64,000 bases of DNA from Bicyclus anynana (GCF_947172395.1 NC_069102.1:7842442-7906441), one strand, 5' to 3'. Shown: positions 20,976-31,704, counted from the stretch's first letter. Numbers and translations are program-made. The notes: generated by a model from the sequence alone, not told the origin.

Positions 20976-21747
20976 TAATGAAGGAATTTATTCCCCTGAG
21001 GTGCTCTAAATAATTTATTTCGTGCGATAATGAACTGGAAGCCACATTGGTAACTTAACTACGACCGGTATATAAATTAATAAATCTTTGATGTCGTTAT
21101 TATTTTTTTTTTTGGTCAAGCCTTCAATTATTTGAATGCAACCATAGAAATGTTAATATCAAAGCATTAGATGAGGCGTGTTCTCTCCAATCTGTATTGA
21201 CCAGGGTTGCTGATAGTCAGGGATCCCTAGAACATTTTGGACACCTGATTTCTAAGAAGCTAATTTTTCGTGTGTAGCTTCATCTTGATGAGAATATCAA
21301 CTTTTTTATTTACGAGAATTCTTGATTTTGGTAACTAACTGAGTTTACAATTTGTAGGACTAAGTTGCTGTTAAATTGTGCAACTGTTAATTAAGCAACA
21401 GTAAAACAAACATCTGGTTGAAATTCATAGCTTTTATTGTTTTATTGCAAATCTGTATTTGGATGTATTCTATATAAATAACGAAATTGCTTACTCTTTG
21501 ATTTGATCTTAGGAAACAAGATTTTCTAGATTATCTTGAGGGCAAACCTATGACCCTAGACCCTACGATCGTGATCTATGACGATGCCAATTAGGAGCAT
21601 GTGGTTGTATACAACTGTCATACTTACTAGGACTTATCTCACCTAGATGCTACCACGTTCTGTGTAGGATAGTATTTTCTAAGCTTACCATGTTTAGATA
21701 TCGAACGAACTTAAATACACGAAAATACGTAAATAGTGAGGCACATA
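20976..21747. other. Intron 3, no gene seen
   Basis: AT-rich sequence with no recognised element or open frame. Confidence 0.5.
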
Positions 21748-21900
21748 GTTCGAAGAGCCGATGGATGTTGGGTTCCCAAAGCCTGCTTCCATCTTAGATT
21801 CCATCATCACTTACCATCAGGTGAGAATTGAGATAAGAGTCTAACTATAAGTTAGTTAGACTCCTATCTCAATTCTCACTCACAATAGAGAATAAAAATA
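21748..21900 (+). repeat. RTE/SINE-B chimera with fold-back
   Basis: A 30-bp RTE piece (gaagagccgatggatgttgg) joins a SINE-B tail (tgcttccatcttagattcca). Then 21,821-21,847 is repeated inverted at 21,853-21,879 with one mismatch in 27 and a 5-nt loop. The last part of the SINE tail was therefore copied back on itself. Confidence 0.75.
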
Positions 21901-22514
21901 TTTAAAAAAATATCCCCAATCCTATAAAGAGGAAGGCACCTGACCCTATACCAAGCAATTAAAATAGGGTGATAATTATGATGATAAATATCAGAAACTA
22001 TACTTAAGCCAAACCGTTTCCTCATTTCCTCTGTATACAATCAGTTATCTCATAGACCCAGTTTAAAGCACCCCGACTAATTACGATAGACTATATTTTG
22101 ATTATCTACTTAGTCACCTAACAGGACTTCGTAAACCGGTCGCATTGATCCTGGTTGTTTTGTTACAATTATCTGACTCGGCGGTACACTTTCGTTTTGC
22201 GAGCAAATCGTAGGGATCGTTAAAATAACGGTTTTCGCGAGTTCTAGTTACTTTAATGGGTTGATTTGCTAACAAAGTTCGTGTATCTTTGAGTGTTGTA
22301 TTGACTGCCTTTAATGGATATTCCTGGCAATGCATAAATCTTTATAGTAACTTAATAGACTACTTACATTGTATGACAATACAAGTATTATATCACAGTC
22401 AATAGCTGCGTTGTTTATGCTTAGTATTATCAAAATAATATGTGTAAACGAGCAATTTCTTCATGACCTCTGAAAGACGATTTTAATAACATTTTTGTTT
22501 AGATAAGGTTTTAC

Positions 22515-22592
22515 TATTTCCAGCGGCTTCTGGTTGGAGGTCCATGCAAGAGGTCTATGTCCAGCAGTAGACGTTTATCGGCTGATAATGTA
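22515..22592 (+). repeat. RTE 3' end fragment
   Basis: The last 75 bp of an RTE end: ggaggtccatgcaagaggtc, then cagcagtagacgtttatcgg. Confidence 0.65.
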
Positions 22593-22611
22593 TGGTAAGG
22601 ATACTATTTGA

Positions 22612-22764
22612 CTATCTAACCACTAGGTAGACTGACGACATCAATCGAACTGCTAATTATGGGATTTGCTGGATGTAGGACGCTCAGGATCGTGATATAT
22701 GGAAGTCCCTACAAAAGGTATATGTCCTGCAGTAGACATCCATCAGCTGATATGATGATGATGA
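22612..22764 (+). repeat. RTE 3' end, 5' truncated
   Basis: It runs from ctaggtagactgacgacatc to catccatcagctgatatgat with an ATGATGATGAT tail, in the same orientation as the fragment just before it. Confidence 0.7.
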
Positions 22765-22912
22765 TAGGCGTCCACATATCCGCATTGTAAGTATCGGACG
22801 CATAGCATTAAACGGATTTTTAAGGACTTTAAGACTTTCTATACAACGAATACCGTTCCGTCTTATGCCATGCATCGGCTACTTGCGATGTGGACGTGTG
22901 GACGCCTATCTT
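22765..22912. mobile_element. MITE with GGCGTCCAC terminal inverted repeats
   Basis: It begins ataggcgtccacatatccgc and ends gatgtggacgtgtggacgcc plus tat. A diverged relative is at 52,771-52,915. It sits directly on the (ATG)n tail of the RTE fragment. It has no coding capacity. Confidence 0.7.
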
Positions 22913-23199
22913 TAAGCGAAAAAAAAAAAATATCAAGCGCAAATTAAAAACAGGAAACATACCCGATGCAAGTTTCTAATGGACATAGAATACATTAAGC
23001 ACTATCACACTTCATCCTGAGTGCAAAAACTGGTTGCGAATCCCCGTATTCGGATCTGATAAGCGTAATGGAGGAGGCGTCATGGCGTTTTCAGTCAACG
23101 TACGCATTCGTTGCTGTCAAGTGTACTGGACTGAGGGCCTGCGGTGGCCAGACGTACCTCTTTCTATGAACATTGAACTTTTATCAGCCTATCATCCTA

Positions 23200-23640
23200 T
23201 ACCAAAGGTAAGTCAATTATGGGATTTGGACTGTGCTGACTTTGGAAGGTTTATTTTTTATTCTTTACAAGTTAGCCCTTGACTACCATCTCACCTGATG
23301 GTAAGAGATGATGTAATCTATGATGAAAGCAAGCTAACTTGTTAGGAGTAGAATGAAAATCCATACAGCTTTCCGTTTCTACACAACGCTAAATCGTTTG
23401 GTGGTACGTCTTTGTCGGTAAGGTAATCAGCCACAGCCGAAGCCTGCTGCAAAACACCTGGTCCAATTAAGAAAACTTCAACCGAGAATCGAACCCATCA
23501 GGACCTCCGTCTTCAGTTGCAGGTTTCAAGGTTCTTGATCTTCAACTGTCCAATAAAGCGTATTTTTCTTATTTTCCTCGGCACAATATGAAATATCGTG
23601 TCCCCAGTGCCAGTAACTTAACTTCGCAGCAGCCCAAAAC
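23200..23640 (+). repeat. Repeat V, split by a SINE-B
   Basis: Outer parts: gtaagtcaattatgggattt to about 23,249, and gttgcaggtttcaaggttct from about 23,516. The SINE-B at 23,250-23,515 divides them. Confidence 0.6.
23250..23515 (-). repeat. SINE-B, 5' truncated
   Basis: Minus copy with tail, body (ggtggtacgtctttgtcggt) and part of the B-box region (gaatcgaaccca). The head beyond the B box is largely missing. Confidence 0.8.
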
Positions 23641-23759
23641 AATTTTTAAAGAGACTTATAGGGTAAAGGATTGACCACGGACCACGAAGCTACGGGTCTT
23701 ACGTGACAGACGCGATTTCCCATAAATATATCTAAACTACGTTTTATACATGAACAAAT

Positions 23760-23860
23760 AAGAATCACGAGACGCCCTTAGAGAGTCGTTTCACCTATCT
23801 CTTCTGCTTCTGGACACCGTTGAGGTCCCATTAAGGACCCTACACATTCATAATCAGAAA
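23760..23860 (-). repeat. Repeat Y fragment
   Basis: The string gacgcccttagagagtcgtt and the following bases are the reverse complement of the 10,357-10,450 type. Confidence 0.55.
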
Positions 23861-23883
23861 AAAAACCCTTTACACCCTTGGGT

Positions 23884-23925
23884 TTGGACTGGTGGCTTTG
23901 AGACGTATTAAAGCCACCAGTCCAA
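23884..23925. repeat. Perfect 16-bp inverted repeat, 10-nt loop
   Basis: ttggactggtggcttt is exactly complementary to aaagccaccagtccaa. The left arm belongs to repeat V-like sequence. Confidence 0.85.
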
Positions 23926-24129
23926 TCTTCCTAACTGACTATCGTACTTATCAAACGTCTCCATGGGATGACAATCGTTCAGCCATCACAAGATGAGTGG
24001 CTAAAGGTTGTCTGTGAGAGATCGCTTTTGCGATAAGGTTTTTACATGCTATTCGTTGTTTTGAATTTCTCTTATTTGGGTTATTTTTTTTGTACTATAA
24101 AAATACAATAAGAATTTTAAATCACACTT

Positions 24130-24325
24130 CACATTAATATTATAAAGGGGAAAGATAGTTTGTGTATGTATAAATGTTTGTTCCTCCTTTGCGATGTGGC
24201 TACTGAAGCGATTTGGCTGAAATTTGGAATGAAAATAGACTTTACTCTGGATTAACACATAGGCTACATTTCATCCAGGAAAGATCCATAGTTCCCGCGA
24301 AATTTGTGAAAAACTGAAAAAAAAA
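24130..24325 (+). repeat. Helitron-like element, 3' end lost
   Basis: It starts attaatattataaaggggaa and carries tactgaagcgatttggctga and tttactctggattaacaca. It stops after gtgaaaaactgaaaaa, without the CTAG end. Confidence 0.55.
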
Positions 24326-24619
24326 AATAAAAGAAGAGGTATGTCTAACTATCGCAAGCTCTCGTTGTATCCGTTGTGTACGCCACGTGAAATGTGATAC
24401 CGCTGTTGTGTGGTGCTTGCAATTATTTGTCATAGTGCAGGAAATTAATGCGAGATACTTCCACAATGCTCACTAAAGCCTCAGCTGAGATTATCTTATC
24501 TTAATGACGACAAGTTGCTTGGCTTTTGAATTCGCTTGCATATCTTTGATCAAATACTTGCGAACAACGGTTACTATATCCAGATGTTTTATTTTATTTA
24601 TTTTTATTAATTCAATAGC

Positions 24620-24685
24620 ATTTACAGTTAGCATAAGACACGAGAGAATTGGTTGGCGGTACGTCTTTGCTGGTAGCCGATGCCT
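24620..24685 (-). repeat. SINE-B fragment
   Basis: ggttggcggtacgtctttgc matches the SINE-B body. Confidence 0.4.
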
Positions 24686-24909
24686 CAGCCAAAAAAGGTT
24701 GTCTCTTTCCTGTGCCTATCAGAGATCATTCTCTGGACCATAATCCGTTCAAATTACTGTTAAGTATATCGTTTCGGGTCCTGCACGTCCACTCATATAG
24801 CGTCCCTCAAGTACTGATAATATTACTACACTATTGGCCAATATTGGAATTTGCAGTCACTGACATCTAACAATCTGACGACCAGGCTGCGTTTGTGACG
24901 CTCAAGTCT

Positions 24910-25075
24910 CTGTTCGTAGGTAGAGGCGTCTTTATCTCACGTAGCGACCGGGTGCAATCATCACCCTAGCGACCTCTAATACCTATATAACCCGCACGGC
25001 GAGTGTCGCTTGGGCGCCCCTGAGATCTTGGTACAGTGCACCCCCTGCGCACTATAGGTAAAGACGCCTCTTTGT
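24910..25075. repeat. Fold-back repeat
   Basis: Ends gagggcgtcttta-like (gaggcgtcttta, 24,923-24,934) and taaagacgcctc (25,060-25,071) are complementary. The interior has part of repeat Y (gggcgcccctgagatcttgg). Confidence 0.55.
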
Positions 25076-25761
25076 AGGTCTCTAGTGATCTGTCTATTTC
25101 CTCCTTAACAGAAAAGAAACTGACCCAATTTAGATAATATAAAATTCTAACCGGCACGGCTATTGTCTAACAATTATTTGTATAACTTTGCGAGTTTCGA
25201 ACTCACTGCTATCTTTCTAACTCTTTAACATCGTGTTAGAAAGAGAGAGATAGAGGTGAATTCGAATCTCGCACTAGGGAGTTATAAAATTATCGTTACA
25301 GAATAGTCTAGCTGATCCGAGCTGGAAATCAAAGCAAGGATTACTTGTTTATGGTAAATACATAACATGCATAACATGCATGACATTGCTCTGCATCTCT
25401 AAATAGTTGTTTAACGACGTTTATTGACATTAATTATACGTAAACAAAGAGCGTATAAATCACTCGAACATTGTAATGTATTGTTTACAAATACGGGCGC
25501 GGTAGCACTTCTACGAAACTAATATAATTGTTCAGACGGAAATCGGAAAATGTGTCACAAACTTATGAGTAATTAAAATCAAATTTCAAGCGACGTTATC
25601 TAAGTCTGAAAGTTCTTTGTATATTGCTGCTGCATTCTGTAAAGTTACAGCGATGTGACATCAGTCAATTCCATGGCAACTTCGTTGTTAGTGACGTTAT
25701 ATTTTTTCCATCCCATTGAAATAATGTTCAAATTCTAATAAAACTTGATATAGACGAGGTT
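25076..25761. other. Intron 3, no gene seen
   Basis: Non-coding sequence. A tandem of ataacatgc units occurs near 25,362. Confidence 0.5.
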
Positions 25762-25880
25762 TATTTTTTACAAGTTAGCCCTTGACTACAATCTCATCTG
25801 ATCTCAACCCTTTCGGTTTCTATATGACGCTAGATCGTTTGGCGGTACGTCTTTGTCGATAAGGTGGTAACCAGAATTTA
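25762..25880 (-). repeat. SINE-B fragment with internal deletion
   Basis: The tail (tttacaagttagcccttgac) and body (tttggcggtacgtctttgtc) are joined after loss of about 90 bp. Confidence 0.65.
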
Positions 25881-26304
25881 GAAAAATTTAGAAAACGACG
25901 ACGATTTCATCGACGAGTATAAAATAGCGGAATCACACCCCTGACTTTTTCCAACATCCGAATGTTATCCTTATCTTTAACGTACTCGTAGTCATCAAAA
26001 ATTGCTATTGCACAAATTTTTTATTCCCTGCCACTCCCGTTAGCAACCACAGTTGAGATTTTTTTTATAAACGAAAAAGTTTGGCATCTCATCAAAATGA
26101 AGCTACTCATGGAAACTTAGATTAATAGTTATTAATTAAAATTTATTTCCATATCCTGGGCTATTAGATATCGGAGATTTAAATATAGGTATCGACATGG
26201 TGCAAAACCCTAAAAGAGACCAAGTAGCATAGTCGATAACTTTTGTAAAGGTTAAAGATTAAAGTTGGGCATCTCATCAAATTGAAGCTATAAGGGAAAA
26301 CTAT

Positions 26305-26470
26305 CATTATCATCATATCAGCTGATGGACGTCCACTGCAGGACATAGGCCTTTTGTAGGGACTTCCAAACATCACGATCCTGGGCCGCCTGCATCCAGC
26401 GAATCCCTGCGACTCACTGAATGCCGTCAGTCCACCTGGGGTCGACTAACACTGCGCTTACTAGTGCTAG
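26305..26470 (-). repeat. RTE 3' end fragment
   Basis: Its 3' end reads atcatatcagctgatggacg on the plus strand. The body reaches about 26,470 with internal loss. Confidence 0.65.
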
Positions 26471-26895
26471 GGAAAACTAGCTTTATAGTAATAAGTAATC
26501 ACTCGTAACAATGTTTCCCTGATCCTGGACTATTAGGTGTCGGGTATTTAAATATAGGTATCGGCATGGTACACGATCCTATACGAGGCGCCAAGTTGAA
26601 AGGTTCGCCGTATTAAACAATTGCTGCACATAATCGACAGTAATTGCAAGCTCATTAGATCCGAGAGTCATGCGTGTCCATCACGATTACAACGATCAGA
26701 GCCCAAACAACCTGTTGCAAGTCGCTAAACACCTTTTATAAGATAAAAGGCGAATTAAGGCTGCGCTGGACATGAATTTCTCCGAACATTTTTTTTTGTT
26801 ATTAAGCTAGCGCTTGACTGCAATCACGCCTGATGTTAGCCAATGAGGCACCTTACAGTGGAACTACTATTTAAACTAAACTTCAAGATAAGATA

Positions 26896-26909
26896 CCGAA
26901 CCATAATAT
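26896..26909. repeat. Target site duplication, 3' side of RTE
   Basis: ccgaaccataatat occurs here and at 28,020-28,033, bracketing the RTE insertion exactly. Confidence 0.9.
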
Positions 26910-28019
26910 CATCATCATCTCCTTACCCTTATCCCACTTAAGTGGGGTCGGAAAAATATGTCAATCTTTTCCATTCGTTTCTATTACTCGTCAACTCATC
27001 ATCCACTCCTTTTACACACATGTCCTCTTTCACACAATCCAACCATCTCTTCTTTGGCCTTCCTCTCCTCTTATGACCTTCCACTTGCACATTCAACATT
27101 TTTCTAGTAATATGACTTTCCTCTCTACGCATTACATGTCCATACCAAGCTAACCTTCTACTCCTCAATTTTTCTGTCACTGGCGCCACCTTCAGACTTC
27201 CTCTTATATACTCATTCCTTATTTTATCTATTCTTGTCACACCACACATCCATCTCAACATACGCATTTCGTTCACATGCATTCGTTTACTATCCATCCC
27301 TTTCACCGCCCAACATTCTGATCCATACAGCACGACAGGTCTTACAACCGTTTTGTATATTTTACCCTTAAGTCTAAGAGGCATTCGCGGGTCACATAGT
27401 ACACCTGAGACCTGTCGCCATTTCATCCATCCCGCATTCATTCTACTTTTTACATCTCGGTCCACATTGCCATCGTTTTGAAAAAGCGACCCGAGGTACC
27501 GAAAATCGGAGCAAGCTGGTAGGGTTACATCATTTAAGGCAATTTTGGAAGATTGAGATGTACCGCCAAAGTCCAAGAATAAGTATTCAGTTTTCGTTTG
27601 ACTGATTCGTAGACCAACACTTTCCAATTTCTCCTGCCATTTTCCCAGTCTGCTCTGTACCTCAGATGCGTTTTCTCCGACAAGTACAATATCATCGGCA
27701 AACAGCATACACCAAGGTGCTTCTTCCTGTATGTCTGATGTCAGAGCATCCATTACTAGGAGAAACAAATAGGGGCTTAAAGCCGATCCTTGGTGTAAGC
27801 CCACCTCCACTTGAAACTTGTCAGTAACACCAGCTTCTGACCGTATGCTCGTGCATGCATCTCTATACATTTCTTTCACTATTCTAACATACTTCCCAGG
27901 TATTTTCTTCACGTTCATAGCCCACCATACAACCTCACGGGGTACTCTGTCATACGCTTTCTCTAAGTCAACAAACACCATGTGGAGATTCTTTTGTGCA
28001 TTCCTGTATTTCTCACACA
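26910..28019 (-). mobile_element. Recent 5'-truncated RTE-group LINE insertion
   Basis: A 1.1-kb insertion bounded by the 14-bp duplication ccgaaccataatat. On the minus strand it holds an open RT frame, a short 3' UTR with the palindrome ccccacttaagtgggg, and an ATGATGATGAT tail. The perfect duplication and unbroken frame point to a young insertion. It is in the same orientation as the host gene, inside intron 3. Confidence 0.9.
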
Positions 28020-28020
28020 C
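26938..28020 (-). CDS. RTE-group reverse transcriptase, N-terminally truncated
   Basis: 360 codons, open to the insertion edge. The first codon is a GTG created by the truncation, not a real start. Seen: FVDLEKAYDRV (about residues 16-26, catalytic Asp), GLHQGSALSP (74-83), LFADDIVL (106-113, catalytic FADD), YGSECWAVKG (about 223), RRLAWYGHVMRR and GRPKKRWLDCVKEDM near the C-terminus. These are RT motifs of RTE-like non-LTR elements; the endonuclease and the first RT blocks are missing. It cannot drive its own transposition. Fragments of relatives are at 6,062 and 19,577. Confidence 0.92.
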   Translation of the reverse strand: MCEKYRNAQKNLHMVFVDLEKAYDRVPREVVWWAMNVKKIPGKYVRIVKEMYRDACTSIRSEAGVTDKFQVEVGLHQGSALSPYLFLLVMDALTSDIQEEAPWCMLFADDIVLVGENASEVQSRLGKWQEKLESVGLRISQTKTEYLFLDFGGTSQSSKIALNDVTLPACSDFRYLGSLFQNDGNVDRDVKSRMNAGWMKWRQVSGVLCDPRMPLRLKGKIYKTVVRPVVLYGSECWAVKGMDSKRMHVNEMRMLRWMCGVTRIDKIRNEYIRGSLKVAPVTEKLRSRRLAWYGHVMRREESHITRKMLNVQVEGHKRRGRPKKRWLDCVKEDMCVKGVDDELTSNRNEWKRLTYFSDPT

Positions 28021-28033
28021 CGAACCATAATAT
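28020..28033. repeat. Target site duplication, 5' side of RTE
   Basis: The second copy of ccgaaccataatat. Confidence 0.9.
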
Positions 28034-28119
28034 ACATATCCAAAATAATTTCCTTAATAACATATCTTATGGCTATATTACCTACCTATATTTAATAATA
28101 TTATAAACGCGTTTATAGG

Positions 28120-28165
28120 GATGTTTTTATGGATTCCACGCGGACGAAGTCGCGGGCATCCAAAA
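28120..28165 (+). repeat. Helitron-like 3' end fragment
   Basis: ggattccacgcggacgaagt plus cgcgggcatcc is the family's 3' end without CTAG. Confidence 0.45.
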
Positions 28166-29284
28166 AAACATATATTTAAAATAATTATAAACAAATATCA
28201 CACTGAACTTAAAGGTTTGAATGAAAATTCAGTTAAAAATAAGGTAATAAAAAGTGCAATTTTAAGAAAACTTATAGGAACCTAATCTTTGCAAATTTAA
28301 ATTGTTATCATTGTTTTAAAATATTCATTTATTTAGAATAAGAGTTTTCAAAATTTCTGTTGCCAAAATAGCTTTAAAATCCTTGAAATAGAAACAATAC
28401 TTGAAACAAATGTTAGTCATTTTGTCCACCATACATTCTACTAGAAAGTCAGCGTACCCTTAAATCATATTAAGAGAAGCATATTCATTTTTAATGCAAT
28501 TACAACTTTATGTTTTTTAAATAATAAGATTTACGAGAAAGTGTTTGCTTGGTTCCAAAATGAGGACAGGCGTGAAGCTAAAATAAACTTTACTGTTATA
28601 TACATAAAGTATAAAACCTCTACTCGTAAAACTTGTGTCGCACACCATGAGTAACCTTTTGACCTCAGTGAGGCTGTATACTTAATGAAAATTTTAAAAT
28701 TAACCACGAGCCCACCTAATAATTTAATTAAATAACTTTTTTAAGGATACTACATTGAAGGAATAAAGCTTAATATCCATTATGTGGCCAAATATCTGTA
28801 ATCTTGAAAATTTCTGCTAATAATAAATTATTATACAAAAACAAGATCTCTCCAGTTTATATAATGATTTATTTATTTTGCTATCATCCGCGAAAATTCG
28901 GCGAACCCATGCGACAAAGTCACCCAGGTCCGACAAAATACTCTCCAGTTTAGATTAAGGTCTACTTTATTTGTGACTAAGGTCTCCTTTTTTGTAATGT
29001 CTGTTGTTTTAAGCAAATAATAAATAAAATTTAATTTGAGTTTACACCACAGCATTAAAAATTAATTAAAATAGTTAATAAGATTAATTAATTTATTAAA
29101 GTTTTACCTATTAATGAAAATCATATCATCTGTATGCATTCTCCAATAAATATTACGCATTCCAAAGATTTTATACTATCAGATATGTCACGTGCCCACA
29201 AAACGAAAAATAAAACAAAAACTACAAAAAGCGATTCGACTTCGATTCGAAAAGCGATGCGATGCGACTCCACACAACGCACAC
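28166..29284. other. Intron 3, no gene seen
   Basis: Very AT-rich sequence with no recognised repeat. Short ORFs (28,873-29,055; 29,134-29,331) are not supported. Confidence 0.55.
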
Positions 29285-29385
29285 ATGCACTATTTTGTGT
29301 TTACTTACATTATAGATTTATGTATATATAGTTTTTACACTTTCTGAACACATAACTCGATATTGTAGACAACATTTATGTATTA
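29285..29385 (-). repeat. Repeat Z fragment
   Basis: The reverse complement of the 13,285-13,335 region: cactttctgaacacataact, cgatattgtagacaac. Confidence 0.5.
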
Positions 29386-29820
29386 CTAGCTGACGCCGCG
29401 CGGTTCTCATTCCCGTAGGAATACGGGGATAATATATAGCCTTCGATAAATGTGCTATCTAATACTGAAAGAATTTTTCAAATCGGACTAGTAGTTCCTG
29501 AGATTTTTGGCTGGTGGGAGGCTTCGGCAGTGGCTAGTTACCACCCTACCGACAAAGACGTGTCGCCAAGCGATTTAGCGTTCCGGTACGATGTCGTGTA
29601 GAAACCGAAAAGGAGTGTGGATTTTCATCCTCCTCCTAACAAGTTAGCCCGCTTCCATCTTAGACTGCATCATCACTTACCATCAGGTGAGATTGTAGTC
29701 GGTCGGTCGGTCGGTCGATACTAACTTGTAAAGAATTAAAAAAAAAAAAGATTAGCGCGTTCAATCAAACAAACAAACAAACTCTTCAGCTCTATATATT
29801 AGTATAGATTTGTTTAAATA
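29386..29820 (-). mobile_element. Helitron-like element split by a SINE-B
   Basis: Minus copy with a 3' end at actagctgacgccgcgcgg and a 5' end at ctatatattagtatagat. Within it, 29,511-29,750 is a SINE-B. Bases gatt occur on both sides of the SINE, consistent with a short target duplication (intact copies read ..ctgagattagcgcg in this orientation). Confidence 0.7.
29511..29750 (+). repeat. SINE-B, 5' truncated, with (GGTC)n change
   Basis: It starts mid-element at tggctggtgggaggcttcgg and ends in an A run. In place of the usual agtcaaggg it has agtcggtcggtcggtcggtc (29,696-29,717), a local tetranucleotide expansion. Confidence 0.85.
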
Positions 29821-30394
29821 AATTACGTTGTTTACATTGCGACTAAATGAAATTAAGACAATTAACCACATTTGTGCGTGCAATTTGACGTGCTAATGAC
29901 ATATCTATGGTATAAAATCTTTGGACTCGTTGACGCAATCGAATAGCGATCTAAAAGCAAACGAGACAGATGGTTAAAAATTATTTATGAGTAACAGCCT
30001 TACTAACAACAGTTTCATTAGACCTAATAATTACAGTTCCGTTAAAGTAATGGAAACAAAATTAATTGCATTAAATTTAATTGCTTAATTTAACGTTTAC
30101 GTCATAATATGATAACGGCACACGCTATAAACTAGTGTGAATACAAGTTTTATCATAATGTAAGCATTAACTGCAGTTTAGATGGTTATCTACGGATCGG
30201 AGGTGTAACCCGTTAAAACAGAATTGCCATAATGGGTATGTAAATGTATGGTGTTTACAGATTTTGTTCTATCCACCATAACACGCCTTGAGCGTGTTAA
30301 CGCCGCCTTGTTTAGAAATTTTGTTGCATTGTATTGAGCTTCGGGTATACTGGTGTCTTCGCTGTTTAAACGTGAAGGCAGCAGTATGTTGCAA
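29821..30394. other. Intron 3, no gene seen
   Basis: AT-rich, non-coding. Confidence 0.5.
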
Positions 30395-30575
30395 TTATAG
30401 TCTGGCAAGTATGTTAATGACACTCCCATGATATATGGGCGCCGAGGGAAAGACTGCGGGTATGTGAAATCGTGCGTGCGGGGAAGTGAGTTTTTCAGTC
30501 ATCGCTACACGCCCCCCGGCCCGCGCGGTCCGTCGGGAGTGTTACGAATGAGGTTGCCAAGCTATAGGCAGGGTG
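30395..30575. mobile_element. MITE-like repeat, AGCTTGGCAA family
   Basis: It shares tgacactcccatgatatatg and an end tgaggttgccaagctatag with the short element at 57,618-57,727. GC-rich interior. No coding capacity. Confidence 0.55.
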
Positions 30576-30689
30576 GGTATTGAGGGTGCCATGCATCATA
30601 AAAGACATAATGCAAAAGTAAACACTCTTTGAAACACAACACCTACTTTTACACACCTTTTTTTTTTCGTTGGGAAATGCATCCCGGCC

Positions 30690-30848
30690 GAAGGCTACAT
30701 TGGCAGAACATTGCAGCCCACGACCAGGTATGTAGGACTCAGAACCGAAATCAGGATATCCACTAAAACCCAGCGGAGTCACCTATCCAATTGGGATGTA
30801 GTCGTGCGCGCGGTGCTTTGTTACGAATGAATTTGCTAAGCTATAGTA
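30690..30848. repeat. Related repeat with the same end
   Basis: It ends gtcgtgcgcgcggtgctttg followed by ttacgaatgaatttgctaag and ctatag, the same terminus as the MITE-like copies at 30,395 and 57,618. The rest is GC-richer and unassigned. Confidence 0.45.
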
Positions 30849-30895
30849 CAAAAGTGATAATTGTACCTATTTGTAATATGATACTGATGTTATAC

Positions 30896-31011
30896 CTGGG
30901 CAAACAGAGTCTTTCTTGGACCGACACTCCACCGCCGCAAGTTCTGGAACACGGACTCCAACTGCCCCATGCACTCCAAGCGAAGAGCTCTTCTGTAGGA
31001 GCTTCTGTTAC
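30896..31011 (-). CDS. ADAMTS-like/papilin-family gene, exon 3 (TSP1 repeat)
   Basis: The minus-strand exon lies between acceptor ttaatttcag and donor gtataa. It is 116 nt, starts in phase 0 and ends in phase 2 (CCC AG|). It encodes VTEAPTEELFA, then WSAWGSWSPCSRTCGGGVSV and QERLCLP. W..W..W..CS.TCGGG is the diagnostic N-terminal half of a thrombospondin type-1 repeat; the Trp residues can be C-mannosylated and the Ser in CSRTCGG O-fucosylated in such repeats (family knowledge). The partner half is in exon 4, 13.4 kb away. The acceptor could alternatively lie 6 nt further on. Confidence 0.92.
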
Positions 31012-31057
31012 CTGAAATTAAAATATTCAAAACTTTGTGTTATTTTTTTATTAATTA

Positions 31058-31092
31058 GGTACTAGCCGACGGCTCGTGGTTTCACCTAACGA
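31058..31092 (-). repeat. Helitron-like end fragment
   Basis: tactagccgacggctcgtgg plus tttcacc resembles the family's 3' end on the minus strand. Confidence 0.4.
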
Positions 31093-31109
31093 CGAGCGAA
31101 CTACGTCCC

Positions 31110-31225
31110 CCACTCATTGTCACTTCAGCTTCACGACGTTGAGCTATGTCTGCGGATCTCCTCATTTCTTATTCGATCCATTCTATCGCCCGCTGTGTGA
31201 ATCTGAGCCTTCTTATGAGGCCCAT
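31110..31225 (-). repeat. RTE fragment
   Basis: cattgtcacttcagcttcac..ctgcggatctcctcatttct matches 16,590-16,740. Confidence 0.6.
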
Positions 31226-31637
31226 AGTTAGCAACCACTATCAAAACTTTTGTCTTCAGACACGGACGAATTTCGGACGAAAAGATATCGCAAAGTTTTC
31301 CGAATGCTGCCCAGCCGATTTGGATTCGGCGCTTCACCTCAATAACTGATTTTATACATTATACGTGATCTAATACATTATCAGCTTATGAAAATACCAC
31401 CTAACGTAAGTAGTAAAACTTGGATCTCCAAAAAGGAAGTAATAAGTATAAACCTTCAAAATGTAAAGTGAGTCACTTCAAATACCAAAGTATTGAGACA
31501 CGTATTCACAATCCTACTACAGATCGTAAAAAAAAATATATACTTACGGTCGAATTGAGAAACCTCCTCCTTTTTTTTGAAGTCGGTTAAAAAGATGATA
31601 TATTACTTTAATATTTTTAAAGGTTTTTTCATCTCAC

Positions 31638-31704
31638 CTGTGGTAAATTTGTGGTCACATTCGTAGCAGTTGTCAAAATCAGCAGCTGCATAACGACTAC
31701 CAAC
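31638..31704 (-). CDS. ADAMTS-like/papilin-family gene, exon 2 (signal peptide core)
   Basis: The minus-strand exon lies between acceptor tcgtttacag and donor gtgaga. It is 67 nt, one base completing Trp from exon 1 and then 22 codons: LVVVMQLLILTTATNVTTNL plus PQ. This is the hydrophobic core and cleavage region of a signal peptide, joined in frame to exon 3. Another frame of this exon is also open, but only this one fits the phases of both neighbours. An internal Met could serve as an alternative start, leaving a very short signal sequence. Confidence 0.8.
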
